Assembly: GCA_964604165.1 (NCBI GenBank) | Contig: CAZRYF010000003.1 | Span: 98,298-162,297 of the forward strand | Length of the DNA: 64,000 bases | Direction of reading: 5' to 3' | DNA from: JAYZDK01 sp964604165 | Lineage (GTDB): Bacteria > Myxococcota_A > UBA796 > CAJQPC01 | Shown: one piece after another, positions 9,020 to 18,076 of the stretch | Layout of the letters: every line of letters begins with the position of its first letter | How positions within the stretch are numbered: position 1 is the first letter of the stretch | Notes under the pieces: generated by a model | Database searches by the model: none | What the model saw: only the letters and a program-made list of their open reading frames with translations | What the model was told of the DNA's origin: nothing | Program-made: the position numbers and the translations under genes

Positions 9020-9829
9020 ATGACATCCGACCCCGGTGGGCACTCCGGGCGCAAGATCGCCGGCCTCCTGCCCGATTCCAAAGGTTGGGAGGCAGGAATG
9101 GCCAAGGAACTCAAAGGGATCGAAATTGATAATCTGGGGCGCACTTTGGTGTACCCCATCGGCGCCGAGGAGGATGTGTACTCCATCTTGCAGGGCAGGG
9201 AGTACCCCATCTCCCTGGTGGAGCTGGACCGGGTGGAACAAATCGTGGATGTGGGGGCGCACATTGGCTCCTCCACAGTCTATTTCCATGCACTGTTTCC
9301 AAACGCTCAGATCACTGCGTTTGAGCCGTCGAGCGGCAACTTTGAGCTGCTGGCCCGAAACACCGTGGGGTTGCCGGGGGTGAACATCCTTCCGTGGGGG
9401 CTGGCGTCCCGTTTTCGTCGGGCCAGGTTGTATCTCTCCAAGGGCCATGGACAAGCGGCCTCCTCGACGGTCTTCAACATGGAGAACCACACCGGGAAGT
9501 TCGAGGAGATCGCCCTGCACCGGGCCAGCAAGGAGCCGGTGTTCGAGAAGGGGGAGATCTCCATCCTGAAGATCGACACCGAGGGGCACGAGCTGGACAT
9601 TCTGGCTGATCTCTCCCCTATGCTTCACCGGGTGATGGTGCTGTTCATGGAGGTGCACAGCGAGTCCGAGCGGGCGGAGCTGGATGCGTTCCTGTCGCCG
9701 CGCTTTGTGCTGCGCCACTGCCATGTGCCCATGGTGCATCGGTACACCCTGATGTACCTGAACGCCGAGGCCTTGTGCACTGGGCGGATTCGGACCTGCG
9801 GAGCCCCGGAGCTTCGGGCCGCCTCCTAA
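9020..9829 (+). CDS. FkbM-family SAM-dependent methyltransferase
   Basis: The product is 269 residues. The SAM-binding motif is VDVGAHIGSSTVYF (from about residue 75), followed by an acidic strand end (ITAFEPS) and the FkbM-type motif ILKIDTEGHELDIL. FkbM proteins O-methylate sugars or natural products. The first ATG (9020) is 7 bases after the previous stop; a second ATG at 9098 is possible because the first 26 residues are unconserved in appearance. It closes the operon, and the stop TAA is followed at once by a palindromic repeat. The acceptor substrate cannot be named. Confidence 0.85.
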   Translation: MTSDPGGHSGRKIAGLLPDSKGWEAGMAKELKGIEIDNLGRTLVYPIGAEEDVYSILQGREYPISLVELDRVEQIVDVGAHIGSSTVYFHALFPNAQITAFEPSSGNFELLARNTVGLPGVNILPWGLASRFRRARLYLSKGHGQAASSTVFNMENHTGKFEEIALHRASKEPVFEKGEISILKIDTEGHELDILADLSPMLHRVMVLFMEVHSESERAELDAFLSPRFVLRHCHVPMVHRYTLMYLNAEALCTGRIRTCGAPELRAAS

Positions 9830-10062
9830 CCCGGATATTTCACCAGCCGCTCTATCCTACGGTCCCTCGCCGCTCAGCGAGGGCTTTCGCCGGCTTCCGC
9901 TACGCTCCAGTTGGCGGCCCCGAATTGCTTGCTGCGGCGGCCCTTGTCGCGGCCCCCCGACCTTGGCGTGCTTCAGCACGCCGTCGTCCGCGGGCCCCCG
10001 CCAAAACCCGCCTCGCTGGCGCACTACGCGCCCTCGCAACGAAGCCTGGTGAAATATCTGGG
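9830..10062. repeat. Palindromic intergenic repeat element, copy A (MITE/REP-like)
   Basis: Directly after a TAA stop, the block opens with CCCGGATATTTCACCAGCC and closes (10047-10062) with the inverted relative GGTGAAATATCTGGGC, giving terminal inverted repeats about 230 bp apart. Near its start is a hairpin, CCCTCGC (9864-9870) and GCGAGGG (9877-9883), within a roughly 50-base segment also found at 18077-18138. The interior is GC-rich and has no convincing gene. It sits between convergent genes. Confidence 0.7.
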
Positions 10063-10130
10063 CTCACGGCGCCTCCAGGGAGACCTGGATCGGGAGGGGA
10101 TGCCGCATCCCTCCTGGCCCCGCGTCCCAT

Positions 10131-10535
10131 CTACTCCGACTCGGTGGCCGGCGGGTGGTTGGCGGGCCGGGTCTTGGCAGCGGGCGTGTCTCCCGCGTCT
10201 GGTTCGGTCTCGCCGTCGGCGGGTGTCTCGGCGGTTGCACCCTCTTCTGTGGGCAGGGGCCCGTCGCGGGGAGGGGCCTCCGGAACCGTGCCCATGAGCA
10301 CGTTCTTGGCGTGTTCGGCGAATGCATCCGAGGCGGCCTTCGCCGTGGCGTCCAGGTCCTCGACCTCCTCCAGCCCCTGCGCCACCTCAATCATCTGGCC
10401 GAGTACCTCCAGACCGCCCTCGGCCGCCTCCAGGGCTTCTTCAATCTCGGGAACCGGCTCGGGCTCCCCGCAGCCGGAGACCGCCAGTGGGAGGAGGGTT
10501 GCAGAAAACAAGGCGGCGAGGCTGCATGGTTTCAC
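10131..10535 (-). CDS. Small acidic lipoprotein, probable coiled coil
   Basis: The product is 134 residues. The N-terminus is a lipoprotein signal with lipobox LAVSGC (Cys about 22). The mature part is Glu/Ala-rich with a long predicted helix (EIEEALEAAEGGLEVLGQMIEVAQGL region) and ends with a Pro/Glu/Thr-rich tail, so it is likely periplasmic and helical. No family is recognised. It is convergent with the FkbM gene. Upstream lies a 245-base spacer with repeated AGAACC motifs. Confidence 0.65.
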   Translation of the reverse strand: MKPCSLAALFSATLLPLAVSGCGEPEPVPEIEEALEAAEGGLEVLGQMIEVAQGLEEVEDLDATAKAASDAFAEHAKNVLMGTVPEAPPRDGPLPTEEGATAETPADGETEPDAGDTPAAKTRPANHPPATESE

Positions 10536-10780
10536 GTCAATGAGCCTATCACAGACAAGTCACGCTTCGCGGGCGGGAGCGTCCTGCCCCGGAAGTTCGG
10601 GGTCGGGGCCATGGAGCTAAATATGGTGTCCCCAGAACCCCCCAGTGTCCCAAGCACCCGGTAGTCCACAGAACCCGGTCCCAGAACCCGAGTCAGAACC
10701 AAGCAGGAGCACCGAGAATGCCCGCACCAGAACCCCCATCAGGGGAGTGAACGTAGAATGAAGGGGGCTTGGGGACCGCC
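10536..10780. other. Intergenic spacer with five AGAACC motifs
   Basis: No gene is seen. AGAACC occurs at 10634, 10670, 10683, 10695 and 10729, with irregular spacing, mostly in CAGAACCC context. It lies between two genes read on the minus strand. Whether the motifs are a binding array or simple compositional drift cannot be told from this one site. Confidence 0.5.
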
Positions 10781-12025
10781 CTATTCAGAGGTTCCGAGCG
10801 CAGGCCCGGACAGGGCCCGGACCATGGCCGGGGCGCTCGCGACGAGGGCGACGAGGGGGGCCCCCAGCAGGAAGGCGCCGATCATCCCGGCGGGCAGATG
10901 GGCCGTGAGGGGGAGGGAGACGCCCAGGGCCTCGGACAAGGCGGTGGAGGCGGCGGAGGCGCCCAGGGTCGCCCCGGCCATGCCCGCGCCAATGCCCGCC
11001 AGCGCGGCGGTCCAGGCGACGGCGACCACCTCTGCGGCCAGGACGGCCAGCAGCAGGCTCCTGGAAGCCCCCAGGGCCCGCAGCACCCGAAGGTCTCGGC
11101 CCCTCTGGCCGAGGAGCACCGCGTGGACCTGGGCGAGGAGCAACAGGGCCACACCCACCAGCAGCATCCCGGCGAGTTGCACCACCGTCTCAATGGCCCC
11201 AATGGCCACCGAAAGCTGCCGGGCCACACCGCCGACCTCTTCGAGGGCCCACCCCAGGCCCTGGAGCTCCGCCTGAAGCGCGTCGGGGCTGGTTCCCGGT
11301 GCGCTGCGCACCAGGGCAGAAGACCAGTCTGCCTCCACGCCGAGCTCCTCCGCCATGTGCTCGACCACCGACAGGGGCACGATCCCCGCCAGCTCACCGC
11401 TGTAGCGCACCGCCCCGGTGATCTCCGCGGGCAGGGTGACCCTCGCGCGGTCGTCTCCCAGGCCCACCAACTTCAGGCGCAGGCCCAGGGCGGCCTTTTC
11501 CGTCAGGCGGGGCAGGCCGTTGGCCGGGGCAAAACCCCGGTTGTAGGCCACAAGGAGCGCCTTGGGGGCCAGAATCGGAACGGGCTCCCCCGGGGACCAG
11601 CCCCAGTCCACGGGTGCCTCGGGCCCCAACGCCTCCGGATCGATGCCCAGAATCGCCCCGTCGGTGTACAGGGTCCGGCCCGCCACGGTGCCGCGGAAGC
11701 GCACGGGGAAGCGCGACCAGGCCTCGGGCCAGGCATCCGCCACCCCCGGGGCCTCCCGGAGGGCCGCAAGGGCGGCGGCGTCCATGGGCTTCTCGGGAAT
11801 CAAGGTGCCCACCAGATCAAGGGGCCCGATGCCAAAGGACGGCGGGCGGACCCGCACCCTGTGTCCCTCCCCCAAGAGCTCCGCTTCCAGGGCCAGGCGC
11901 CCCCCGGCCCCCAGGCTGCACAGGGCCACGGTCCCAGTGACCGCCAAGACTGCCCCGAGCGCCGCCCGCAAGAGCTGCCCCCGGGAGCCCGCCGACACCC
12001 ACCAGGCCAGGGCCATCTGGCTCAT
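10781..12025 (-). CDS. FtsX-like permease of an ABC exporter
   Basis: This 414-residue membrane protein would be the permease partner of the adjacent LolD-type ATPase, probably pulling lipoproteins or small molecules through the envelope. It has one N-terminal transmembrane helix (LRAALGAVLAVTGTVALCSLG), a large periplasmic domain of about 200 residues, then three C-terminal helices (from VVQLAGMLLVGVALLLLAQV to the end), which is the MacB/LolC/FtsX topology. The ATG at 12025 shares its A with the TGA of the ATPase gene (TGATG); a GTG three bases upstream is also possible. Confidence 0.85.
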   Translation of the reverse strand: MSQMALAWWVSAGSRGQLLRAALGAVLAVTGTVALCSLGAGGRLALEAELLGEGHRVRVRPPSFGIGPLDLVGTLIPEKPMDAAALAALREAPGVADAWPEAWSRFPVRFRGTVAGRTLYTDGAILGIDPEALGPEAPVDWGWSPGEPVPILAPKALLVAYNRGFAPANGLPRLTEKAALGLRLKLVGLGDDRARVTLPAEITGAVRYSGELAGIVPLSVVEHMAEELGVEADWSSALVRSAPGTSPDALQAELQGLGWALEEVGGVARQLSVAIGAIETVVQLAGMLLVGVALLLLAQVHAVLLGQRGRDLRVLRALGASRSLLLAVLAAEVVAVAWTAALAGIGAGMAGATLGASAASTALSEALGVSLPLTAHLPAGMIGAFLLGAPLVALVASAPAMVRALSGPALGTSE

Positions 12026-12684
12026 CACCGGGCCTCCAGGGTGCCGTCGACAAACCGCAGGTGGCGATCCCCCCGGGGCGCCAGGTCCGTGTCGTGGGTG
12101 GTGAGCAGCACGGCCGCTCCGCCGTCTGCGAGGCCCCGAAGCCGCACCAGGATGGCGTCCCGGGTCTCCGGGTCCACGGAGCTCGTGGGCTCGTCCAGGA
12201 GCAGCACTGGCCGAGGAAGAACCAGCGCCCGGGCCAAGGCTACCCTCTGGCGCTGGCCCCGGGAGAGGCGCTCGGTGGTGGGGGCCCTCGCCGGGTCGAG
12301 CCCCAGGTCCTCGAGCAGGCTCTGGGCGGTGGCGCAGGCCTCGGTGGGGGACACCCCGTTCAAGAGCAGCGGAAGGGCGGCGTTTCGCACCGGGTCCAGG
12401 GCCCCGAGCAGGTGCAGATCCTGGGTCAGAAGGCCCAGGGTGGTGCGCCGCAGCTCCGTGGCGTTCTCCTCTGTGACCCGAATGCCTCCCACCCGGATCT
12501 GCCCGTTGTCCAGGGGCAGGAGCCCGCAGAGAGCGTGCAGCAGGGTGGTCTTGCCACAGCCGGACGGTCCGGAGAGCACGGTGAGGCTGCCAGGGGCCAA
12601 GTCCAGTTCCACACCGGCCAACACCTCCAGCGTTCCCCGTCGAAGATGCAGCCCGGTGGCCGTCAGCGCAGGATCAGGGGGCAT
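12025..12684 (-). CDS. ABC transporter ATP-binding protein, LolD/MacB type
   Basis: The product is 219 residues. Walker A is GPSGCGKTT, the signature is LSRGQRQRVALARAL and Walker B is PVLLLDEPTSSVDPE. These match the LolD/MacB exporter ATPases, as does the neighbouring FtsX permease. ATG 12684 gives a normal family N-terminus and overlaps the end of the upstream gene by 11 bases; the longer start at 12735 would add residues that read only as overlap of the neighbour. The gene overlaps the permease start by TGATG. The substrate is unknown. Confidence 0.88.
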   Translation of the reverse strand: MPPDPALTATGLHLRRGTLEVLAGVELDLAPGSLTVLSGPSGCGKTTLLHALCGLLPLDNGQIRVGGIRVTEENATELRRTTLGLLTQDLHLLGALDPVRNAALPLLLNGVSPTEACATAQSLLEDLGLDPARAPTTERLSRGQRQRVALARALVLPRPVLLLDEPTSSVDPETRDAILVRLRGLADGGAAVLLTTHDTDLAPRGDRHLRFVDGTLEAR

Positions 12685-14701
12685 TCGCACCCACGAGGTG
12701 CAGGGGCTCTCCCTGGGCGCTGGGCAAGAGGCCATGTACGGAGACCCCGTTATCTGCCACTTCCACCCAGGTGACCAGGCTGCCAGTGGGGAGCCACCCC
12801 AGGTCCGCCCAGCAGTCCAGGGTGCGCCAGGCGTTGTCCCCGCTCTCTACGGATGCGGCGGCCGTGGCCGCATCCGAGCAGGGAATGCGCTCGCCGAAGG
12901 CCTCCTCGTAGTGTTGGACCGCCTCCTTGAGCCCCGCGAGATCTCGGTTTGCCCGAGCGACGTCGGGGGGGCTGGTCTCCTCGGTGCCAGGAGTCGGCTT
13001 TGCGCTCGATGGCGGCTTGGCAGAGAGCGTGGGCAGTGCGGACGAGGTCTCCACCAGCCTCTGGAAGTGGTTGCCGGCCTTGTTCATCCAGCCGGTGAAT
13101 CCCTCCGCCCCCGCGTGGAAGGCCAGATCCAGGTGGCCGAAGTCCTTGTGCAGGGAAGCGCTGCTGGAGATTCCCGACACGGGCATGGCCTCGGTGATGG
13201 CATCCGCGGGCACCTGGGAAAACAGCACGCGGAGATCGGGGGGCAGGGACTCCTCGTTCGCCAACACCGGCAGGGCGCGGGAATCAATCCACAGGGAGAA
13301 AAAGTCATCGGCCTCCATGCTGTCCTGGACCGGGTGGGGGAGGGACTTCAGAAAAGAGGTCTCCTTCCCCAGGGTGTCTCGCAGGTGCACCGGGCGGCCG
13401 CCTCCGACCGCCAGGAGCAGGTGGTCGTTGGCGAGACCCAGTCCCATAAAATCAGAAGCGCACCAGAAGCGGTCGTCCCCGGGGTTGGGACCGTTCTCAA
13501 GGCCCAACATGGCGGCCGCGGCGGCACAGGAGCGCTCCACCAGCAGTCGACTCGCCGCGCCGTCCTTGAGCTCGAACCAGGCCACCGCGTCCAGGGGGGC
13601 CTTGGTGGGATCGAGGGGCTGGAGCAGAACCGCGCCCATACGGCCGGACAGGTTCTCCAGCCCCTCCGTGTGCAGGTTCGCCCCCAGAAACCCGCTGCCC
13701 ATGGCCAGGCCGTAGTCCATGGCGGACTGCATCTCCGGAAACTTCTGAAGCTGGGCCAACCACGCGGGCACGTCCACACCCAGGCGCGCGGCCATCACTG
13801 GGTCGCCGGAGATGTCGTCCAAAATGCTGGAGGGCCCGCTTAGAAAGAAGGCGGGGGGTTCACTTGGAAGGGCAGCCCCATAGCGGGCTCGGACTCGGTG
13901 GTCTGTGAGGTGGACGGTGTAGCCGGCGGCCGTGGGGAGCCAGTCAGCGACTCCGGCAAGGCCGAGGAATTGCCCGAGCGCTTCCTCGGAGAGGGTCCGG
14001 ACCATGCCGGCAGCCACAAAGGTCAGGGCATGCCAGGAGGATCCCAGGCCCTCTACCACCCGCTGAAAGTCTTCTTGGTCCGCAAGAGAGGTCTCGGGGG
14101 GGGCGGTGATCCAAGTGGTCAGGGCGGCCAGGGCATCAAATCCATCGATGGCGCTCGACATGCCAAGAAGCTGGTCACCATCAAGGGCCAGGGCAGTGTG
14201 GCCGAGACTCCAGGCCGGGCTGCCGCCTATCTGAGTCAGGGCGACATTGAGTTCCAAGCCCTCCAGCACCCGGGGCAGGGCCAGAGCCAACGCCTCGGGA
14301 TCCGCCACGGGCACCACCAGCCGTGCCGTCAGCAGGGCGGGGTCCAGGTTGTCGACGGAGACCCCCGCGGGCCGAAAGAAGTCCAGCCCTGTGGAGCGCC
14401 ATCCCGCTTGGGTCAGGGGGTCAAAACCCAGGGCGTCAATGGCCTGGGAATGAACGTGCTGCACGTCTTCCCGAATGAGATCGGGCACCGACGTGAGATC
14501 CGGAGCGCTGCCACCAAACTCCAGCAGCAACTCCGCGGCCCCGCGCACAGCCACAAGCCCGGGCGTCTCCGCCGGAAGTCGCTCGGCCACTTCCCGGATG
14601 TCCCCCCCCTTGAGCATGGCCTGGAGCCGACCCGCGCCGTACCCAAGAGCACCCATTCCCAGGAGTCCAAGGGCAATCCAGACAGAGCGAGGGGTGGACA
14701 A
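12674..14701 (-). CDS. Membrane-anchored periplasmic protein of unknown function (DUF3352-like possible)
   Basis: The product is 675 residues with one N-terminal anchor (VWIALGLLGMGALGYGAG) and a long soluble domain. The first soluble stretch (ERLPAETPGLVAVRGAAELL) resembles the start of DUF3352-type periplasmic proteins, but this is weak. TTG 14701 is chosen because AGGAG lies 7 bases upstream on the minus strand. The gene overlaps the ATPase start, so all three genes (this, ATPase, permease) are likely one operon and the protein may be the cargo or an accessory subunit. This is inferred from linkage alone. Confidence 0.6.
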   Translation of the reverse strand: MSTPRSVWIALGLLGMGALGYGAGRLQAMLKGGDIREVAERLPAETPGLVAVRGAAELLLEFGGSAPDLTSVPDLIREDVQHVHSQAIDALGFDPLTQAGWRSTGLDFFRPAGVSVDNLDPALLTARLVVPVADPEALALALPRVLEGLELNVALTQIGGSPAWSLGHTALALDGDQLLGMSSAIDGFDALAALTTWITAPPETSLADQEDFQRVVEGLGSSWHALTFVAAGMVRTLSEEALGQFLGLAGVADWLPTAAGYTVHLTDHRVRARYGAALPSEPPAFFLSGPSSILDDISGDPVMAARLGVDVPAWLAQLQKFPEMQSAMDYGLAMGSGFLGANLHTEGLENLSGRMGAVLLQPLDPTKAPLDAVAWFELKDGAASRLLVERSCAAAAAMLGLENGPNPGDDRFWCASDFMGLGLANDHLLLAVGGGRPVHLRDTLGKETSFLKSLPHPVQDSMEADDFFSLWIDSRALPVLANEESLPPDLRVLFSQVPADAITEAMPVSGISSSASLHKDFGHLDLAFHAGAEGFTGWMNKAGNHFQRLVETSSALPTLSAKPPSSAKPTPGTEETSPPDVARANRDLAGLKEAVQHYEEAFGERIPCSDAATAAASVESGDNAWRTLDCWADLGWLPTGSLVTWVEVADNGVSVHGLLPSAQGEPLHLVGANAP

Positions 14702-14798
14702 GGAAGGCTCCTGGTTGGGTGCAAGGGTACTGCACCCGGCGAACCAGGACCAGGGGGCTGCGGTTGTGAGCCCGCGGGGGCTCCCAGGGATCGCGACA

Positions 14799-16580
14799 TC
14801 AAGGGCGCGGGGCCGCCACCGACTTCACCCATTCCTGGACCTGCAGCTCCAGCAGATGCAGCGGGACAGGCCCTTGGCCCAGGACGGCGTGGTGGAAGCC
14901 CTTGAGGTCGAATGACTCCCCCAGCGCGGCCTCGGCTTGTGTGCGATGTCGCCAGATCTCCAGCTGCCCGGTCTTGTAGGCCAGGGCCTGCCCGGGCCAG
15001 GTAATGTACCGATCCACCTCGTTGTGGATGTTGTTCAAAGCGAGGGGGGTGTTCTCCCGCAGGAACTGCTCGGCCCTCTCCCGGGACCATCCCTTGTGGT
15101 GCAGGCCCGTGTCCACCACCAGGCGGGCCGCCCGCCAGGCATCGAAGGACAACATGCCCATGCGGTCCAGGTCTTGGGTGTACAGGCCCATCTCGTCTGC
15201 CAGGCGCTCTGTATAGAGGGCCCACCCCTCCACGAACACGGTGGCGTCCAGGTGCTTCCGAAAGAGGGGGGTCTCCGGAAGCTCCTGGGCAAGGGCGATC
15301 TGCAGGTGGTGGCCGGGAATCGACTCGTGGAACGCCAGCACCTGGGCCTCGTGGCGGGGGCGGGTGCTCGGTGCGTGGGTGTTCACGAAGTAGGTGCCGG
15401 GCCGGGAGCCATCCGGGGCGGCGGGCCGGTAGTAGGCGATGGTGGTGTAGGGGGCCTCGTAGTCCGGGATGGGGCGCACCGTGCAGGGAGTGGCGGGAAG
15501 CGGATCAAAAAACCCCGGCATGGCCTCGGCCGCCGCGGCCAGAGAGCTCTCCGCCTGTTCCTTGACCGCCTCCGCCGTGTCAAAGAAGAGGGCAGGATCC
15601 GTGCGAAGTCGCGTGAAGATTGTCGGTAGGTCTCTCTCTTCCCAGAGGGTCTCCCCCAGATCCTGGAACTCGGCGTGGATCCCCTTCAGGGCGGCCAGGC
15701 CCGTGTCGTGAATCTCATCAGGAGAAAGGCCCCGGGTGGTGTACTTGCGAATCAGCGCCGCGTAACAGGCCGCGCCGTTGGCCAGCGAGCTTAGGCTGGC
15801 GGCCTCTGGAGGCCGCGCGAGGGGCAGCACCCTCTCTCGCAGAAAGTCCCTGTACTTGTGGAGCAGGGGCACCAAAGTCGCCCCTCGCACGGCATCGTAG
15901 ATGCTCCGGATATCTTCCTCCCGCGCCTCCAATCCCGGGCCCACTTGCACCGGAGGCCACTTTGAGATGGGCTGGCTCAGCTGGGTCTCCACCATCTGAA
16001 GCACCTTCTCGGTGGAGACCGCATTGGCGACGAGTCCCCCTTCCAGGCCCAGGGAGAGGTTCGCCAACAGGCCGTCCAGATACGGTCCGAGGGCCTCGGT
16101 TCGGGCCACCAGCGCATCCAGGTCCCCCGGGGCATCCAGGGGGTGGAGTTCTACAAGGTAGTTGGCAAAACCGAGGAAGTTCTGGCGGGGACTGAAGCTC
16201 CACCTCTCCATCTGGCAGGCGTTGACCCGCTCCGACACCTCCAGGGAGTCCACGAAGAGCCATTGGGTGATGGCGTCTTCCGGGTTCAGGTCGGTCAGTG
16301 CCTCGGCCTGGGCGAGCCAGTGGGCCTCGCGCTCCATCCAGTCCGCATGGGCCCCGGGGGAGGGGTCCCCCAGGTGGTGGTCATACCGGTGGTCCCCCAG
16401 CTCGGTGGCCCAGGTGGGGGTGGCCGCCATGCGGGCTTCCCAGTGTTCCACCAAGAGGGCCGCCAGCTTCTGATCTGTGACGCCGGCGGCGGCAGCGTGG
16501 CTCGGGGGGCTTTCGGACATGGACTCTTCGGGACCCGATCGGCCCGCGCAGGAGAGCAGGCACAGTGCAAGCATATACAT
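14799..16580 (-). CDS. DUF885-family lipoprotein with HExxxGH metal motif
   Basis: The 593-residue product starts with a lipoprotein signal (MYMLALCLLSC). DUF885 proteins are exported peptidase-like enzymes. The hallmark HESIPGHHLQ is at about residue 420, followed by the conserved EGWALYTERL segment (about 450-460). In related metallopeptidases the two His of HExxxGH and a downstream Glu bind zinc. Length is typical. ATG 16580 is the first codon of the signal. It lies 97 bases upstream of the DUF3352-like gene on the same strand and is divergent from the FHA gene. Substrate unknown. Confidence 0.85.
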   Translation of the reverse strand: MYMLALCLLSCAGRSGPEESMSESPPSHAAAAGVTDQKLAALLVEHWEARMAATPTWATELGDHRYDHHLGDPSPGAHADWMEREAHWLAQAEALTDLNPEDAITQWLFVDSLEVSERVNACQMERWSFSPRQNFLGFANYLVELHPLDAPGDLDALVARTEALGPYLDGLLANLSLGLEGGLVANAVSTEKVLQMVETQLSQPISKWPPVQVGPGLEAREEDIRSIYDAVRGATLVPLLHKYRDFLRERVLPLARPPEAASLSSLANGAACYAALIRKYTTRGLSPDEIHDTGLAALKGIHAEFQDLGETLWEERDLPTIFTRLRTDPALFFDTAEAVKEQAESSLAAAAEAMPGFFDPLPATPCTVRPIPDYEAPYTTIAYYRPAAPDGSRPGTYFVNTHAPSTRPRHEAQVLAFHESIPGHHLQIALAQELPETPLFRKHLDATVFVEGWALYTERLADEMGLYTQDLDRMGMLSFDAWRAARLVVDTGLHHKGWSRERAEQFLRENTPLALNNIHNEVDRYITWPGQALAYKTGQLEIWRHRTQAEAALGESFDLKGFHHAVLGQGPVPLHLLELQVQEWVKSVAAPRP

Positions 16581-16597
16581 GGGAGAACTCCGTCCGG

Positions 16598-16618
16598 TTT
16601 ATACTCGGTACAACCGAG
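16598..16618. promoter_or_regulatory. Divergent promoter region with a small dyad
   Basis: In the 74-base divergent gap, TTTATACT contains a -10-like TATACT (16600-16605) for the FHA gene, and its reverse complement gives TATAAA for the DUF885 gene. A perfect dyad CTCGGT-ACA-ACCGAG (16604-16618) overlaps it and could be an operator. No convincing -35 was seen. This is an inference from sequence only. Confidence 0.35.
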
Positions 16619-16654
16619 GGATCCAATGACCCCCAGGAGCTGGAGCCAGGAGAG

Positions 16655-17368
16655 ATGCCAAGCTTGATTATCAAGGTGAGTGGTCAGCCCGACGCCCACT
16701 TTCCAATCCGCGAGCGGGAGGTCGTGATTGGGCGTGGCAATGCGGCGGACCTCTTGTTGCCGAACGTCTCGGTCAGCCGAAAGCACGCAAAGGTCACGGT
16801 GCAGGGGGACAAGGTCACGATCACCGACCTTCAGAGCTCCAATGGCACTGTGGTCAACGGAGACCGGGTAGAGTCTCAGGAGTTGTCCACCGGGGACGAG
16901 CTGCGCATCGGGAAGTTTTCGTTGGTTTTCCTGGGGGACAACCGGGGCGAGCAGGTGTGGAATGGTCGATTCATAGGCTACCTGCCCCTGTACGACCCGG
17001 ACTATGTGCGCTCCGGTGGCGACACGACCTTTCAGCTGGACCCCGCGACCTTGAAGCGTATGCAGCGAGAGGCCCTCAAACTGGATGCAGCCCGGATCTG
17101 CCTGGTCCTGGACTCTCGGGCGAGTTGGAGCCCCATGGATGCGATCCTGTCCTTTGGAGAAGGGGGTGATGTGAAGGTGGAGGGTCGCTTTACCAGTGGG
17201 ATTGCCGCGGTGGTGAGCTGGAATGGCCGCAGCCACGTGCTGGAGAAGAAGGGGCGCTTCACAAAGGTGGAGGTGAACGACGAAAGCGTCAATGCCCAGG
17301 CATTGACCCACGGAGACCTGTTCCAGGTGGGGGAAACCCGGTTTCGATACGAGCTGCCCGAGACCTAG
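16655..17368 (+). CDS. FHA-domain protein with a second degenerate FHA half
   Basis: The 237-residue cytoplasmic protein begins with a canonical FHA domain that binds phosphothreonine. Visible elements are VVIGRGNAADLLLPNVSVSRKHAKV (GRG, SRKH) and SSNGTVVNG. The C-terminal half repeats the pattern in degenerate form: RFTSGIAAVVSWNG and KVEVNDESVNAQALTHGDLFQVG, where the key SRKH and NG positions are partly lost. ATG 16655 follows CAGGAGAG; an upstream in-frame start would add residues with no FHA character. FHA proteins read Ser/Thr kinase signals, common in myxobacteria, but no kinase is in view. It is 36 bases upstream of the FGE-fold gene. Confidence 0.88.
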   Translation: MPSLIIKVSGQPDAHFPIREREVVIGRGNAADLLLPNVSVSRKHAKVTVQGDKVTITDLQSSNGTVVNGDRVESQELSTGDELRIGKFSLVFLGDNRGEQVWNGRFIGYLPLYDPDYVRSGGDTTFQLDPATLKRMQREALKLDAARICLVLDSRASWSPMDAILSFGEGGDVKVEGRFTSGIAAVVSWNGRSHVLEKKGRFTKVEVNDESVNAQALTHGDLFQVGETRFRYELPET

Positions 17369-17404
17369 GTCTGGTGCTGGGATAAATGGCCGGCCGGAGA
17401 GGCC

Positions 17405-18076
17405 ATGGGCATTCCCACCTACACCAAGGTTCCTCGTGCCACCCTTTGGTTGCTGCGGGGGAGTGAATTCCAGGCCGGTCCGGCCGGGGAGGAGTTTCAA
17501 GTGGAAGTGGGGGCCTTCTACATCTCCAAGCACCTGATCACCAATGCCCAGTTCGAGGCCTTTCGCCCGGATCATGCGCGAGGGGAGACCTCCCCACGGG
17601 ACGATGGACCGGTGGTGAACGTGGGGTTTGCCGATGCACTGGCCTACTGCGCCTGGTACTCCATGATCAGCCAAAAGACCTTCCGGTTGCCCACGGAGAT
17701 GGAGTGGGAGTACGCCTGCGGCACTGGACAACGCACCCGGTACCCTTGGGGAGAAGAGACAGAGAGCGCCCCTCGTTTTGCCTGGACGCGGGAAAACTCG
17801 GAAGGGACGTGTCAGCAGGTGGGGAGCCTGGAGGCCAATGAGGCCGGACTTCACGACATGCTCGGGAACGTGTGGGAGTGGACGGGGTCTCTGGATTATC
17901 CGTTTCCGGTGCGGCCAGGAGACGGGCGGGACCTCTTGGATGCGACAGGACTTCGGGTTCAACGAGGAGGGAGTTTTCGCGACAAGATTGGGACTCTGTC
18001 CATTGGCTCCCGTCGGTCCGTGGGACCGGAGTCCATTCGAGACGACGTGGGGTTCCGGATCGTTCGGAGTTTGTAG
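17405..18076 (+). CDS. FGE/SUMF1-fold protein lacking the catalytic cysteines
   Basis: The 223-residue product has the formylglycine-generating-enzyme fold: YISKHLITNAQFEAF, VVNVGFADALAYCAW, RLPTEMEWEYACG, YPWGEE, GLHDMLGNVWEW and RGGSF near the end, finishing GFRIVRS. True FGEs carry a redox Cys pair in the segment after RGGSF; here that segment (RDKIGTLSIGSRRS) has no Cys, so the enzyme activity is probably absent and the fold may serve in ligand binding. No signal peptide is evident. Downstream of the FHA gene, it may be a partner or target. The stop is followed by a palindromic repeat. Confidence 0.85.
   Translation: MGIPTYTKVPRATLWLLRGSEFQAGPAGEEFQVEVGAFYISKHLITNAQFEAFRPDHARGETSPRDDGPVVNVGFADALAYCAWYSMISQKTFRLPTEMEWEYACGTGQRTRYPWGEETESAPRFAWTRENSEGTCQQVGSLEANEAGLHDMLGNVWEWTGSLDYPFPVRPGDGRDLLDATGLRVQRGGSFRDKIGTLSIGSRRSVGPESIRDDVGFRIVRSL

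Noticed and set aside
9835..10620. 281-residue plus-strand ORF over the repeat and lipoprotein
   Set aside because: It covers a repeat, a gene on the other strand and a spacer; its sequence is low-complexity Ala/Pro/Ser.
10769..13843. A 1,024-residue frame on the plus strand
   Set aside because: It is the antisense of the ABC exporter and membrane-anchored genes, with biased composition and no domain.
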